Both the position numbers and the translations under genes were made by a program. 64,000 nucleotides of DNA from positions 310,001 to 374,000 of the forward strand of contig NZ_MOLV01000004.1 in the NCBI RefSeq assembly GCF_001870785.1, written 5' to 3'. The notes beneath the pieces were generated by a model that was not told where the DNA came from, made no database searches, and saw nothing but the letters and a program-made list of their open reading frames with translations. Of the stretch, positions 24,984 through 32,908 are shown piece by piece; the first letter of the stretch is position 1, and every line of letters begins with the position of its first letter. Origin of the DNA: Exiguobacterium sp. KRL4. GTDB lineage: Bacteria > Bacillota > Bacilli > Exiguobacteriales > Exiguobacteriaceae.

Positions 24984-25781
24984 TTGAATAAACAGAGGAT
25001 TGTATTAACAACGTGTTTGAGACCTACACCTGACGTAAATGCTCGAGCAAAACGATTAGCTGAAACGGAACAGACGGTCGACTTCCAAATCGTTGAACGG
25101 AAAAAACTCAGCATTCGGTCGCTTCATGATCACTACCGGCTTCCGGTCCTTGTCGTTGATAAAAAACAATTGGAGTACTATCCGGAAGGGACAGACCATT
25201 CGTTTTTCTTTCATCCATCAAGTGCAGTTTTCCGAATCAAACAATTTGATGCGAGTGGACACGATCCTTTGATTACAATCGCACGGTTGGTGGAAGGTGT
25301 GACGGTGCTCGACTGTACGCTAGGGTTAGGTGCGGATGCAATTGTCATGAGCCATGCGGTCGGCTCTTCCGGACGAGTGACTGGACTAGAAAGTAACGCA
25401 GCAACCGCTTTGATCGTCCGTCAAGGTTTAAAGCACTGGATTGAACGGTATCAGCCGATCGTCGATGCGATGCGGCGGATTGTCGTTCGAGATGCCGATC
25501 ACCTGACATATCTCAAAAGTTGTTCGGATGACGCAGTCGATGTCATTTATTTTGATCCGATGTTTGAAAAAACGGTTTCGGAATCCACACACTTAAATGG
25601 ATTACGCCAACTTGCGAATTATGAACCGTTGACGGAAGCCGTATTGATCGAAGCGAAACGAGTCGCTCGGCGGCGGATCGTCTTAAAAGCCCATTTCGAA
25701 AGCGATTTGTTTGACCGATTTGGTTTCGAACGAACGAAACGTAAATCTTCGAAACTGCATTATGGTGTCTTGGAACTGTGA
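24984..25781 (+). CDS. Class I SAM-dependent methyltransferase (RsmJ-like)
   Basis: The 265-residue protein has an N-terminal lead of about 100 residues, then a Rossmann methyltransferase fold. Motif I is VLDCTLGLGADAIVMS, the acidic loop is VTGLESN, and the catalytic-site motif is IYFDPMFE. DPMF recalls the 16S rRNA m2G1516 methyltransferase RsmJ; B. subtilis YpiP is the likely counterpart. Target RNA is inferred, not shown. The start is TTG 24984, with GGGAG and GGAAAG upstream. Confidence 0.72.
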   Translation: MNKQRIVLTTCLRPTPDVNARAKRLAETEQTVDFQIVERKKLSIRSLHDHYRLPVLVVDKKQLEYYPEGTDHSFFFHPSSAVFRIKQFDASGHDPLITIARLVEGVTVLDCTLGLGADAIVMSHAVGSSGRVTGLESNAATALIVRQGLKHWIERYQPIVDAMRRIVVRDADHLTYLKSCSDDAVDVIYFDPMFEKTVSESTHLNGLRQLANYEPLTEAVLIEAKRVARRRIVLKAHFESDLFDRFGFERTKRKSSKLHYGVLEL

Positions 25782-25788
25782 CGCGTAC

Positions 25789-25825
25789 AAAAAATGCCTC
25801 TCCGCAACTTGCGAAGAGGCATTTT
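25789..25825. terminator. Bidirectional terminator
   Basis: AAAAAATGCCTCT pairs with AGAGGCATTTT around a CCGCAACTTGCGA loop that can fold further. It separates the methyltransferase gene from putP (convergent). Confidence 0.85.
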
Positions 25826-25827
25826 AG

Positions 25828-27300
25828 TCATTCAACAGCTTCTTTTAATTCTTCTTCCATGTCGTCAAACTTATCTTGGATGGCATCAGCAGGCTGTTTC
25901 GTCAACAGGCTGACAACAACGGTAAAGGTCAAGCTTGTAAAGAATCCGGGGACCATCTCGTAGAGCGTCGTGCTGAGACCAAACTGGACCCAAAGAATGA
26001 CAGTGATCGCACCAGACAGCATACCGGCTAGGGCACCTTGTTTCGTCATCCGTTTCCAGTAAAGGGAAAGCAAGATGATTGGGCCAAACGCGGAACCAAA
26101 TCCGGCCCAAGCGTATCCAACGAGTGACAAGATGGTTGCAGATGGGTTCCAGGCTAAAACGGAACCGATTACAGCAATCACTAAGACCGCAATGCGACCT
26201 GTTAAGATCAATTGTTTATCCGATGCTTTTTTGTTCAAGAACGTTTTATAAAAATCTTCCGTCAAGGCACTTGATGTTACGAGTAGCTGAGACGAAATCG
26301 TCGACATGATCGCGGCTAAGATGGCTGCCATCAAGAATCCTGTGATATAGGGATGGAATAAGACGTCAGAAAAACGGATAAAGACGGTTTCTGGGTCGCC
26401 AAGCCCATTTCCTTGTCCTTCAAAATAGGCAATTCCGACAAGTCCTGTCATCATCGCACCAAGGATCGAGATGAACATCCAGCCGATTCCGATACGGCGC
26501 GCTTTTTTCAAATCTTTTACTGAGCGGATCGCCATAAAACGGACGATGATATGTGGTTGTCCAAAGTAGCCCAGTCCCCAGGCGAGAAATCCGATGATTC
26601 CGAGAAGGGTTGTTCCTTTAAACGGGTCAAATAACGTTGGATCTAAGTTTTCAGCATAGCTGTATGCTCCGTCAATCCCGCCGACATTTGTCAAGGCAAC
26701 GATTGGTACAAGAACGAGAGCGATGAACATGATACAACCCTGGACGAAGTCGGTCCAACTGACTGCGAGAAAGCCACCAAACAATGTATAGGCGACGACG
26801 ACCGCAATCGTCAAGAGCATACCATAATGATAATCGAAGCCAAACGAACTTTCGAACAGTTTACCACCGGATACGATACCCGCTGATGTGTAGAACGTAA
26901 AGAAGACGATGATGACAACGGCTGAAACTGTTCGCAAGACACGTGACGTATCCTTAAAACGATTTTCTAAAAAATCAGGAATCGTAATCGAGTCATTTGC
27001 CATCTCCGTATAAAGGCGAAAACGTGGAGCAAGAATCAAGTAGTTGACGTAACAACCAATTAATAATCCTAATGCGAGCCATAATGCGGATACACCCGTC
27101 GCATACATCGCACCAGGTAATCCCATCAGCATCCAGCCACTCATGTCTGAGGCGCCGGCGGATAGTGCCGTCACACCAGGTCCTAAATCACGACCGCCTA
27201 ACATATAATCTTCTGTGTTTGTCGTTCGCTTGTACGCAATGTAGCCGATGGCAAGCATCATGACTAAGTACAAGCTAATTGAAATCCATTCTTGCGTCAT
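25828..27300 (-). CDS. putP: Sodium/proline symporter
   Basis: The 490-residue SSS-family transporter has about twelve to thirteen hydrophobic helices. Hallmarks are YMLGGRDLGPGVTALSAGASDMSGWMLMGLPGAMY near the start, YTLFGGFLAVSWTDFVQG in the middle and MSTISSQLLVTSSALTEDFYK, which carries Na+-site residues. It imports proline with Na+ for nutrition or osmoprotection. ATG 27300 has GGAGG ten bases upstream; the frame to 27354 adds a non-conserved leader. No proline dehydrogenase is adjacent, which leans toward an osmoprotective (OpuE-like) role. Confidence 0.9.
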   Translation of the reverse strand: MTQEWISISLYLVMMLAIGYIAYKRTTNTEDYMLGGRDLGPGVTALSAGASDMSGWMLMGLPGAMYATGVSALWLALGLLIGCYVNYLILAPRFRLYTEMANDSITIPDFLENRFKDTSRVLRTVSAVVIIVFFTFYTSAGIVSGGKLFESSFGFDYHYGMLLTIAVVVAYTLFGGFLAVSWTDFVQGCIMFIALVLVPIVALTNVGGIDGAYSYAENLDPTLFDPFKGTTLLGIIGFLAWGLGYFGQPHIIVRFMAIRSVKDLKKARRIGIGWMFISILGAMMTGLVGIAYFEGQGNGLGDPETVFIRFSDVLFHPYITGFLMAAILAAIMSTISSQLLVTSSALTEDFYKTFLNKKASDKQLILTGRIAVLVIAVIGSVLAWNPSATILSLVGYAWAGFGSAFGPIILLSLYWKRMTKQGALAGMLSGAITVILWVQFGLSTTLYEMVPGFFTSLTFTVVVSLLTKQPADAIQDKFDDMEEELKEAVE

Positions 27301-27586
27301 AACAATAAAGCCTCCAATAACGTTGTTTTTTGCGCTAGTTAACTGTCTTGTCAAATAAGCACAATCGATTTGTTCCCCACCTTACAGGGGATGAAACAGT
27401 AACGCAAGCCTTCACAATGTCATTGGAAATGGCTTCAAGCCATAACTATCAAGGGGTTGGGACACATTTTGTCCCTCTAAAAGTTCTATTTTTCTGAATT
27501 CCGTCATGTAAAAGTGGTCGAAACGTAAAGAAAATGCCTTTTTTTATACGGATTAAACTAGATATAATTAAAACATTTTGATATCT
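27301..27586. other. Non-coding leader of putP with two short palindromes
   Basis: This gap holds no credible CDS. It contains ATGGCTT-C-AAGCCAT (27429-27443) and GGGACA-CATTT-TGTCCC (27459-27475), both plausible operators or small hairpins upstream of putP. No convincing -35/-10 pair was found. Confidence 0.4.
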
Positions 27587-27633
27587 AAAAAACACCACAC
27601 GAATGGATAAATCCCCATCAATTCGTGTGGTGT
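27587..27633 (-). terminator. Terminator of the PatB-like gene
   Basis: ACACCACACGAAT pairs with ATTCGTGTGGTGT across a 16-base loop. On the minus strand it is followed by TTTTTTAG. Confidence 0.85.
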
Positions 27634-27651
27634 GACTAGGAAAAAGAAAAC

Positions 27652-28830
27652 TCAATCCATGAAATTCAGTTTTTGATAAGCTGAGTGAAGACGATCCAAG
27701 GCTTCATCCAGCTGACTCCTTGGACAACCAAAGTTCAATCGTTCAAATGCAAGGGCATTTGTGCCAAAGGGACGACCATGTGTCAATGCCAAACCGGCCT
27801 CCTCGACTAACCAAGTGGCGCGTCTTGCATCGTCAAACGGGAGTGCTTGGCAATCGATCCAGAGTAAAAACGTCGCATCAGGTGACACCACCGTCAAACG
27901 AGGCATCTCTGTCTGAATTCGTTGCACGGCATGATTTCGATTAGCTTCTAAATAATCCAGTAAGTTGCCTAGCCACTGTTCACTGTGAGAATCGGTATAG
28001 GCGGCGATGATGGCAGTTGAAGCCAAAGCATTCGGATGAACAAAATGTGCTTGCTGAACCGCTTCGATTTTTAGTCGGGTTTCAGCTTCCGGTACAATGA
28101 GATACGAGGCGTATAGACCCGGGATGTTAAATGTTTTAGACGGGGCACTTACTAAAATTACCTTATCGTAATCAAACCCAATGATCGGATAGTGGCGTGA
28201 ACCTGAAAAAATTAAATCGGCATGAATCTCATCCGATACGATATACAAGTCGTATTGTTTAGCCAAGCTTACTAGACGCTGAATCTCAGACTGACTGAAG
28301 ACACGTCCTGTCGGATTATGAGGATTACATAAAATGATCATCCGTGCCGTCTTCATCTGTTGCTCGAGTAATGAGAAGTCGATTTCATAACGTCCCTTCG
28401 TGAGAAGAAGAGGATTTTCAATCAATTGTCGTTCATTTGACGCGATGACATGATGGAATGGAGGATAGACAGGGGTTTGGATGATGATTTCATCCTCTTT
28501 TTCTGTTAAAGCTAACACGCTATGCGCCAGGGCAGGAACGACTCCACTGGAATAAAGAATCGTTTCCTCGTCAACCGGTTGATCATATCGTTTTTTAAAC
28601 CAATGCAAAATCGCACGTTTTGCATCCTCTTCGAATAGGGAGTAGCCAAAATGACCGCTTGCTGCCCGTTTTGTCAGTGCTTTTGTAATACTGTCTGCGG
28701 GGCGGACGTCCATGTCGGCGACCCACATCGGAATCAATTGATCAGATCCAAATAATTGTTCCAACCCATCCCATTTCGCAGATCCGGTTTTTCTTTTTTC
28801 CAACACTTCATCAAAGGAGTATTCTTGCAT
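27652..28830 (-). CDS. MalY/PatB-family PLP-dependent C-S lyase (cystathionine beta-lyase)
   Basis: The 392-residue fold-type I enzyme has LIPMWVADMDV at the N-terminus, NPHNPTGRVFS, SDEIHADL and the PLP lysine in SAPSKTFNIPGL. This subfamily (B. subtilis PatB, E. coli MalY) cleaves cystathionine or related cysteine conjugates to a thiol, pyruvate and ammonia. It probably serves methionine synthesis or sulfur recycling. RBS GAAAGGAAT precedes ATG 28830. It is monocistronic with its own terminator. An aminotransferase activity cannot be excluded from sequence. Confidence 0.88.
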   Translation of the reverse strand: MQEYSFDEVLEKRKTGSAKWDGLEQLFGSDQLIPMWVADMDVRPADSITKALTKRAASGHFGYSLFEEDAKRAILHWFKKRYDQPVDEETILYSSGVVPALAHSVLALTEKEDEIIIQTPVYPPFHHVIASNERQLIENPLLLTKGRYEIDFSLLEQQMKTARMIILCNPHNPTGRVFSQSEIQRLVSLAKQYDLYIVSDEIHADLIFSGSRHYPIIGFDYDKVILVSAPSKTFNIPGLYASYLIVPEAETRLKIEAVQQAHFVHPNALASTAIIAAYTDSHSEQWLGNLLDYLEANRNHAVQRIQTEMPRLTVVSPDATFLLWIDCQALPFDDARRATWLVEEAGLALTHGRPFGTNALAFERLNFGCPRSQLDEALDRLHSAYQKLNFMD

Positions 28831-28980
28831 CTGTCTTCATTCCTTTCAAAATAGAATTGCTACTGTCTTCACAGTACCGAACGGGCTTCATTTCGGCAAG
28901 TTCGAAAAATAAAGGTTTTAAACGGAGGGACGTTGGGAAAACTCAATATCGTACACAAAAAAAAGGACGGGGTGGATTTC

Positions 28981-29178
28981 ATGTTACATTCTAAAGTGTT
29001 AGTTGGTCGATCACCAGAAGAACTCGAAGAACGGTTAAATCATTTCTTTGAAGAAAATGGTGTCGGTTCAAATTCAATCATCACACTCAAATTCTCGACA
29101 TTCGTTGCATCGAAAGCGGATGAACATTATTCCGTGTTGATTGTCTTTGATAACTCATTAACAAAAACAGTCCTTTAA
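28981..29178 (+). CDS. Small Cse60/DUF2758-like protein
   Basis: The 65-residue protein has the pattern ELEERLNHFFEENG...ITLKFST...SVLIVFDNS, which resembles the small Bacillus protein Cse60 (DUF2758) of unknown function. ATG 28981 follows GGGGTGG by six bases. An in-frame TTG at 28933 with GGAGGG three bases before it would extend the protein to 81 residues. The family call is tentative. Confidence 0.5.
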   Translation: MLHSKVLVGRSPEELEERLNHFFEENGVGSNSIITLKFSTFVASKADEHYSVLIVFDNSLTKTVL

Positions 29179-29240
29179 TGAACGAAAGTAGCTATCTCGA
29201 TCAAATGAGAATAGCTGCTTTTTCTATTCTTTCAAAAATG

Positions 29241-29269
29241 TTGAAATGATGTCAGGTTTACGTTATACT
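29241..29269 (+). promoter_or_regulatory. Promoter of tRNA-Thr
   Basis: TTGAAA, a 17-base spacer and TATACT end 17 bases before the mature tRNA 5' end. Confidence 0.75.
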
Positions 29270-29286
29270 AATATTAGAAAAAATAG

Positions 29287-29357
29287 GCTTCCGTAGGTTA
29301 ATGGCAGACCTCAGCAATGGTAATGCTGCAGTGCGAGTTCGATTCTCGCCGGAAGCA
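29287..29357 (+). tRNA. tRNA-Thr(GGT)
   Basis: A full cloverleaf is visible: acceptor GCTTCCG/CGGAAGC; D arm GGTT/GACC with GG in the loop; anticodon stem CAGCA/TGCTG around ATGGTAA, giving anticodon GGT at 29319-29321. The variable loop has four bases and the T arm is GCGAG-TTCGATT-CTCGC. The discriminator is A and CCA is not encoded. It reads ACC/ACU threonine codons. It stands alone. Confidence 0.93.
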
Positions 29358-29365
29358 TCAAAAAT

Positions 29366-29414
29366 AAACAGGTCTTCCGTCACAAGTCAATTACTTGCGC
29401 GGAAGACCTGTTTT
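29366..29414 (+). terminator. Terminator/attenuator-like hairpin between tRNA-Thr and the first PlcR-like gene
   Basis: AAACAGGTCTTCCG pairs with CGGAAGACCTGTTT around a 20-base loop, followed by TTTT. The stem repeats the CTTCCG/CGGAAG of the tRNA acceptor, so alternative pairing between the two is possible. Confidence 0.7.
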
Positions 29415-29450
29415 AGTTTGGAACAGGAACTGACCTTGAAGGAGAAATCG

Positions 29451-30338
29451 ATGAATTCATTAAATATTTCGATTGGCAATGAAATCAAGCGGATTCGGCA
29501 AGAACGGAATTGGACACAATCTGAGTTGTGCCAAGATATTTGCAGCCAAGCCGAAATCAGTAAAATTGAGAATGGACACAATTCGCCTACCGTTGATTTG
29601 TTGCAGCAAATTGCTGAACGGTTAGAGGTGCCTATTTCTAATTTATTGGAAAATAAAGCGGAAATCGAAACGTTTAATCGTTTTGATCATATGTTGCTAA
29701 AACTAACAAGAGAAGGTCATTATGATCAAATTCAAAAATATGAAGTTCAAAAATCTAATAGTATTTCGAGTGAAACGATGTTGTTGCTCGAATATTATCG
29801 TATCATTAGTGATTATCGAATGGATAAATTTGATTATCGGACAACATCAGTTAAATTATCTCGATTAACTGAAAAAGGTGAACTCAAGTTTGAAAGTCCA
29901 GGACTATATCTGCGAATAAAAATGGCACTTGCGATTTTATATGCAGAAAATTTCGATTATAAACAAGCGGAAAAAATATATGCTGATTTGGAAGATATAG
30001 ATTTTAGAAATGATATAGAGATGAGAACACAACAACTAAAAATTATTTACAATCATGCAAAGTTACTTTTTAAAGTTGGTAAATTTGATAAAGGACTTAC
30101 TGTCACTCAAGAAGGAATTCAATTAAGTGTGCATCTCCATAATTTTTCGTACATGGCACATCTTTATTATCAAAAGGGAGAATTTTTTGAGGAATTGTAT
30201 GGATTGGAAGCAAATACTTGTCAAAGTTATATGATGGCTTATGAGTTGTTTAGTGCTTTTCAAATGTTTCGGTATGCCGATATTGTAAAAGATGTCAAAA
30301 AAAATTTCCTTTTTTCGAGTATTACTAAAACAGAATAA
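29451..30338 (+). CDS. PlcR-like HTH/TPR transcriptional regulator, copy 1 of 3
   Basis: The 295-residue protein has an N-terminal XRE helix-turn-helix (about residues 6-62; IGNEIKRIRQERNWTQSELC, AEISKIENGHNSPTVDLLQQ). A C-terminal all-helical TPR domain follows (about 75-295), with the stretches IIYNHAKLLFKVGKFDKGL and YMAHLYYQKGEFFEELY. Domain order, length and wording closely follow PlcR, the peptide-activated RRNPP regulator of Bacillus cereus. It should therefore bind DNA as a dimer and may sense a short secreted peptide through the TPRs. ATG 29451 has AAGGAGA upstream. Coding DNA is AT-richer than the neighbours, suggesting transfer. No PapR-like peptide gene is adjacent. Confidence 0.85.
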   Translation: MNSLNISIGNEIKRIRQERNWTQSELCQDICSQAEISKIENGHNSPTVDLLQQIAERLEVPISNLLENKAEIETFNRFDHMLLKLTREGHYDQIQKYEVQKSNSISSETMLLLEYYRIISDYRMDKFDYRTTSVKLSRLTEKGELKFESPGLYLRIKMALAILYAENFDYKQAEKIYADLEDIDFRNDIEMRTQQLKIIYNHAKLLFKVGKFDKGLTVTQEGIQLSVHLHNFSYMAHLYYQKGEFFEELYGLEANTCQSYMMAYELFSAFQMFRYADIVKDVKKNFLFSSITKTE

Positions 30339-30353
30339 AAAGGACTGTTCAAA

Positions 30354-31229
30354 ATGATTCCACTTTCTACTTCAATCGGATACCACTTGAGGCAAATTCG
30401 CCTTGAAAAAAACCTCACTCAAAAAGAAGTATGCAAAGATATCTGTAGTCAAGCGGAGCTGAGTAAAATTGAGCAAGGTAAAGTGTCCGCGACAATAGAT
30501 ATGATTCAAAAAATTGCCCGGCGATTAAACGTCTCTGTTCTACAATTATTCGAAGAAGATACTCAATCGATGATCTTTCGGGAATATGACCATAAATTCA
30601 CAAAACTTTTTCGTAATGAACAATTTGATGAAGTAATAGTATTTGCCAAAAAAACGGTGGATTTGCCACTCTATTCTTCAATTCATTTATTGGCAAGATA
30701 TTTTGAGTTGATTGCATTAGAAGGAAAAAAGTCTCTAGATTATCGATCCTGTATCTCACAATTGTCGTTCGTAGCTGACAATGAAGAAGTATGGTACGAG
30801 TCTCCAATAATGTATTTGCGTATTAAATTAGCAATTGCTAATTATTACTATTTGAATCAACAATATGTACATTCGAGAAAAATCTATGAAGAATTATTGA
30901 AAATGGATTTTGAAACCGAAGAACTGAAACATTTGCGCTTAAAAATTTTATATAATCATGCGCAACAATTGTTTTTTCAAGGCGATTATAAAGAAGGACT
31001 AAAAGTCACTGAACTAGGAATTGATGAGAGTATCATACGTAAAAATTCTTCTTTTTCTGGCCATTTTTATTATCAACGGGCTAATTTCAAAGAAAAGTTA
31101 GATTATGAGATGGAAACTGTAAAAGAAGATTATTCATTATCTTATTCTTTATTTGCTGCACTAAATCTTGAACGTTATGTAGAAATCGTAGAAACAGGAA
31201 GAACTGATTATTTATTGTTTAAATTTTGA
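30354..31229 (+). CDS. PlcR-like HTH/TPR transcriptional regulator, copy 2 of 3
   Basis: The 291-residue paralog of its neighbours has HTH residues about 6-62 (IGYHLRQIRLEKNLTQKEVC, AELSKIEQGKVSATIDMIQK) and a TPR region about 75-291 (ILYNHAQQLFFQGDYKEGL, GHFYYQRANFKEKLDYE). The recognition-helix region differs from copies 1 and 3 (ELSKIEQGKVSAT versus EISKIENG.NSPT), so target sites or ligands may differ. It begins 15 bases after copy 1, in the same operon. Confidence 0.83.
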   Translation: MIPLSTSIGYHLRQIRLEKNLTQKEVCKDICSQAELSKIEQGKVSATIDMIQKIARRLNVSVLQLFEEDTQSMIFREYDHKFTKLFRNEQFDEVIVFAKKTVDLPLYSSIHLLARYFELIALEGKKSLDYRSCISQLSFVADNEEVWYESPIMYLRIKLAIANYYYLNQQYVHSRKIYEELLKMDFETEELKHLRLKILYNHAQQLFFQGDYKEGLKVTELGIDESIIRKNSSFSGHFYYQRANFKEKLDYEMETVKEDYSLSYSLFAALNLERYVEIVETGRTDYLLFKF

Positions 31230-31257
31230 TATGGCTTTTTGTTAAGGGAGACAGTTA

Positions 31258-32133
31258 ATGAATTCACTACCGGTATCGATTGGAAATGAAATCAAACGAA
31301 TTCGTAAAGGAAAAAGAATGACGCAAGCAGATCTGTGTCAGGGAATTTGCAGTCAAGCAGAAATCAGTAAGATTGAGAATGGGCGTAATTCGCCAACAAT
31401 TGACTTGTTGCAACAAATTGCCAAGCGATTAAGAGTACCAATGTCAATGTTGTTCCGCGATCAATATAAAAGTGAGCAGTTCCGTGAATGTGACCGGCTT
31501 CTTACAGGATTGTTGAGAAATCATCAATTTGAAGAATTGATGGATCAAATCGAAGAAATAAAAAGCCAGTCCACAAACAAGGAAATTCTTCTTTTATTAG
31601 AATACTTTAAAATCATCAGTGGGGAGCGGACTAAAAAAGTCGATTTTCGAACCAGTATCTCACAATTGGGACATTTAACGGATACGGAAGAAGTGTGGTT
31701 TGAATCTCCGCAAATGTATCTGCGCATAAAAATGGCAATGGCTAATTTTTATTTTGAAAACAAACAATTTATTCATTCGGAAAGCGTGTATGAAGAAATA
31801 TTAAACTTGAACTACGATACGATTGAATTAAAAAAAATGAGAATCAAAATCATTTATAATCATGCTCAACAACTGTCGTTCCAACAAAATTACCAAAAAG
31901 GTCTTCAAGTAGTGGCTGTCGGGATTCAGGAAAGCTTAGCCTTAGATGATGCTTCGTTTTTAGGACATTTTTATTATCAACGTGGCTACTTCACGAAAAA
32001 AACGAATGGTGCTCTTCAAGATATCAAAAGAGATTTTACACTGTCCTATAGTCTGTTTAAAGCTTTTGAAATGCCGAGTTACGAACAGCTTGTCATCGAC
32101 AGTCATGAAGAATTTTTATTGTATAAATTTTAA
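31258..32133 (+). CDS. PlcR-like HTH/TPR transcriptional regulator, copy 3 of 3
   Basis: The 291-residue protein has an HTH very like copy 1 (IGNEIKRIRKGKRMTQADLC, AEISKIENGRNSPTIDLLQQ) and a TPR domain closer to copy 2 (IIYNHAQQLSFQQNYQKGL, GHFYYQRGYFTKKTNG). This mix suggests duplication and divergence. RBS AAGGGAGA precedes ATG 31258. Its stop overlaps the end of the convergent azoreductase gene by four bases, leaving no room for a downstream signal-peptide gene as in plcR-papR. Confidence 0.84.
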   Translation: MNSLPVSIGNEIKRIRKGKRMTQADLCQGICSQAEISKIENGRNSPTIDLLQQIAKRLRVPMSMLFRDQYKSEQFRECDRLLTGLLRNHQFEELMDQIEEIKSQSTNKEILLLLEYFKIISGERTKKVDFRTSISQLGHLTDTEEVWFESPQMYLRIKMAMANFYFENKQFIHSESVYEEILNLNYDTIELKKMRIKIIYNHAQQLSFQQNYQKGLQVVAVGIQESLALDDASFLGHFYYQRGYFTKKTNGALQDIKRDFTLSYSLFKAFEMPSYEQLVIDSHEEFLLYKF

Positions 32134-32759
32134 AATCGTTGCCCGGCCTTCTCGCAAGCAGAGAGGGCATTTTTTATGAGTTCATCGGCCCGGTCCGTAT
32201 ATTGTTGATGACCTTCAAGAATTACCGATTCAACATCGTCGATTCCAAAAAAGCGAAGGATGTCAATCATGTAGCGGACGGCATGATCCGAGCTGACTTT
32301 GTCAGGAGTCGAGTAATCACCGCCACGTGAATGGAGCAACAAGACATGTTTCCCCGTTACGAGTCCAACAGAACCTTCAGATGTATAACGGAACGTCTGA
32401 CCGGCCTGTGCCAAGTAATCCATATAATTATGGAGCGGAGCAGGAACGGTCAAATTCCACATCGGGAATGAAAAAACGATTTTATCCGAGTCGAGAAAAC
32501 CGGTCAGGTAATCTTGCAACTTTTCAACCGGGACACTTTCTTCAGCATCCAGAGATTCCCCCCGAAACAGTTTTGCCGCAGATGTGGCGAGTTTCAGGTC
32601 AAAAAAAGGCAGGCGTTCTTCGAATAGATTTAAGACGACAATCTCATCTTCCGAGTGATGTGTCCGGTAACTGGACAGGAACGTTTCGTTCATCTGTGAA
32701 CTGATACCTTTTGATTGATGGGTGCTATCATTAGCTTCGATGAATAATAGGCGACTCAT
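32130..32759 (-). CDS. azoR: FMN-dependent NADH-azoreductase
   Basis: The 209-residue flavodoxin-fold protein has the family features LLFIEANDSTHQSKGISSQM, FSFPMWNLTVPAPLHNYMDYL (substrate/FMN loop), RYTSEGSVGLVTGKHVLLLHSRGG and a C-terminal GHQ. It reduces azo bonds or quinones by two-electron steps and may serve in electrophile defence. RBS AAAGGAGCG precedes ATG 32759. It is convergent with the third PlcR-like gene, overlapping it by four bases. Confidence 0.9.
   Translation of the reverse strand: MSRLLFIEANDSTHQSKGISSQMNETFLSSYRTHHSEDEIVVLNLFEERLPFFDLKLATSAAKLFRGESLDAEESVPVEKLQDYLTGFLDSDKIVFSFPMWNLTVPAPLHNYMDYLAQAGQTFRYTSEGSVGLVTGKHVLLLHSRGGDYSTPDKVSSDHAVRYMIDILRFFGIDDVESVILEGHQQYTDRADELIKNALSACEKAGQRF
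32140..32175 (+). terminator. Terminator after the PlcR-like operon
   Basis: TTGCCC...CTTCTC pairs with GAGAG-GGCA with small internal loops, followed by six T residues. It lies inside the 3' coding end of the azoreductase gene. Confidence 0.6.
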
Positions 32760-32908
32760 AACGGATCGCTCCTTTCTATATTAGTCAATTACCCCAATCA
32801 AGGTGGACTTAGACGTTACACAAGAAACCAAAATGATGGAGAATATAGGTTTTAATTCCAGTTTAAAAAGGAAAAAGACAGGACAAGAAACCGAAACGAG
32901 GGGATGTT

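Noticed and set aside
29287-32176. A genomic island integrated at tRNA-Thr with direct att repeats
   Set aside because: No integrase and no convincing direct repeat of the tRNA 3' end were found at the far side; only the short CGGAAG word recurs nearby.
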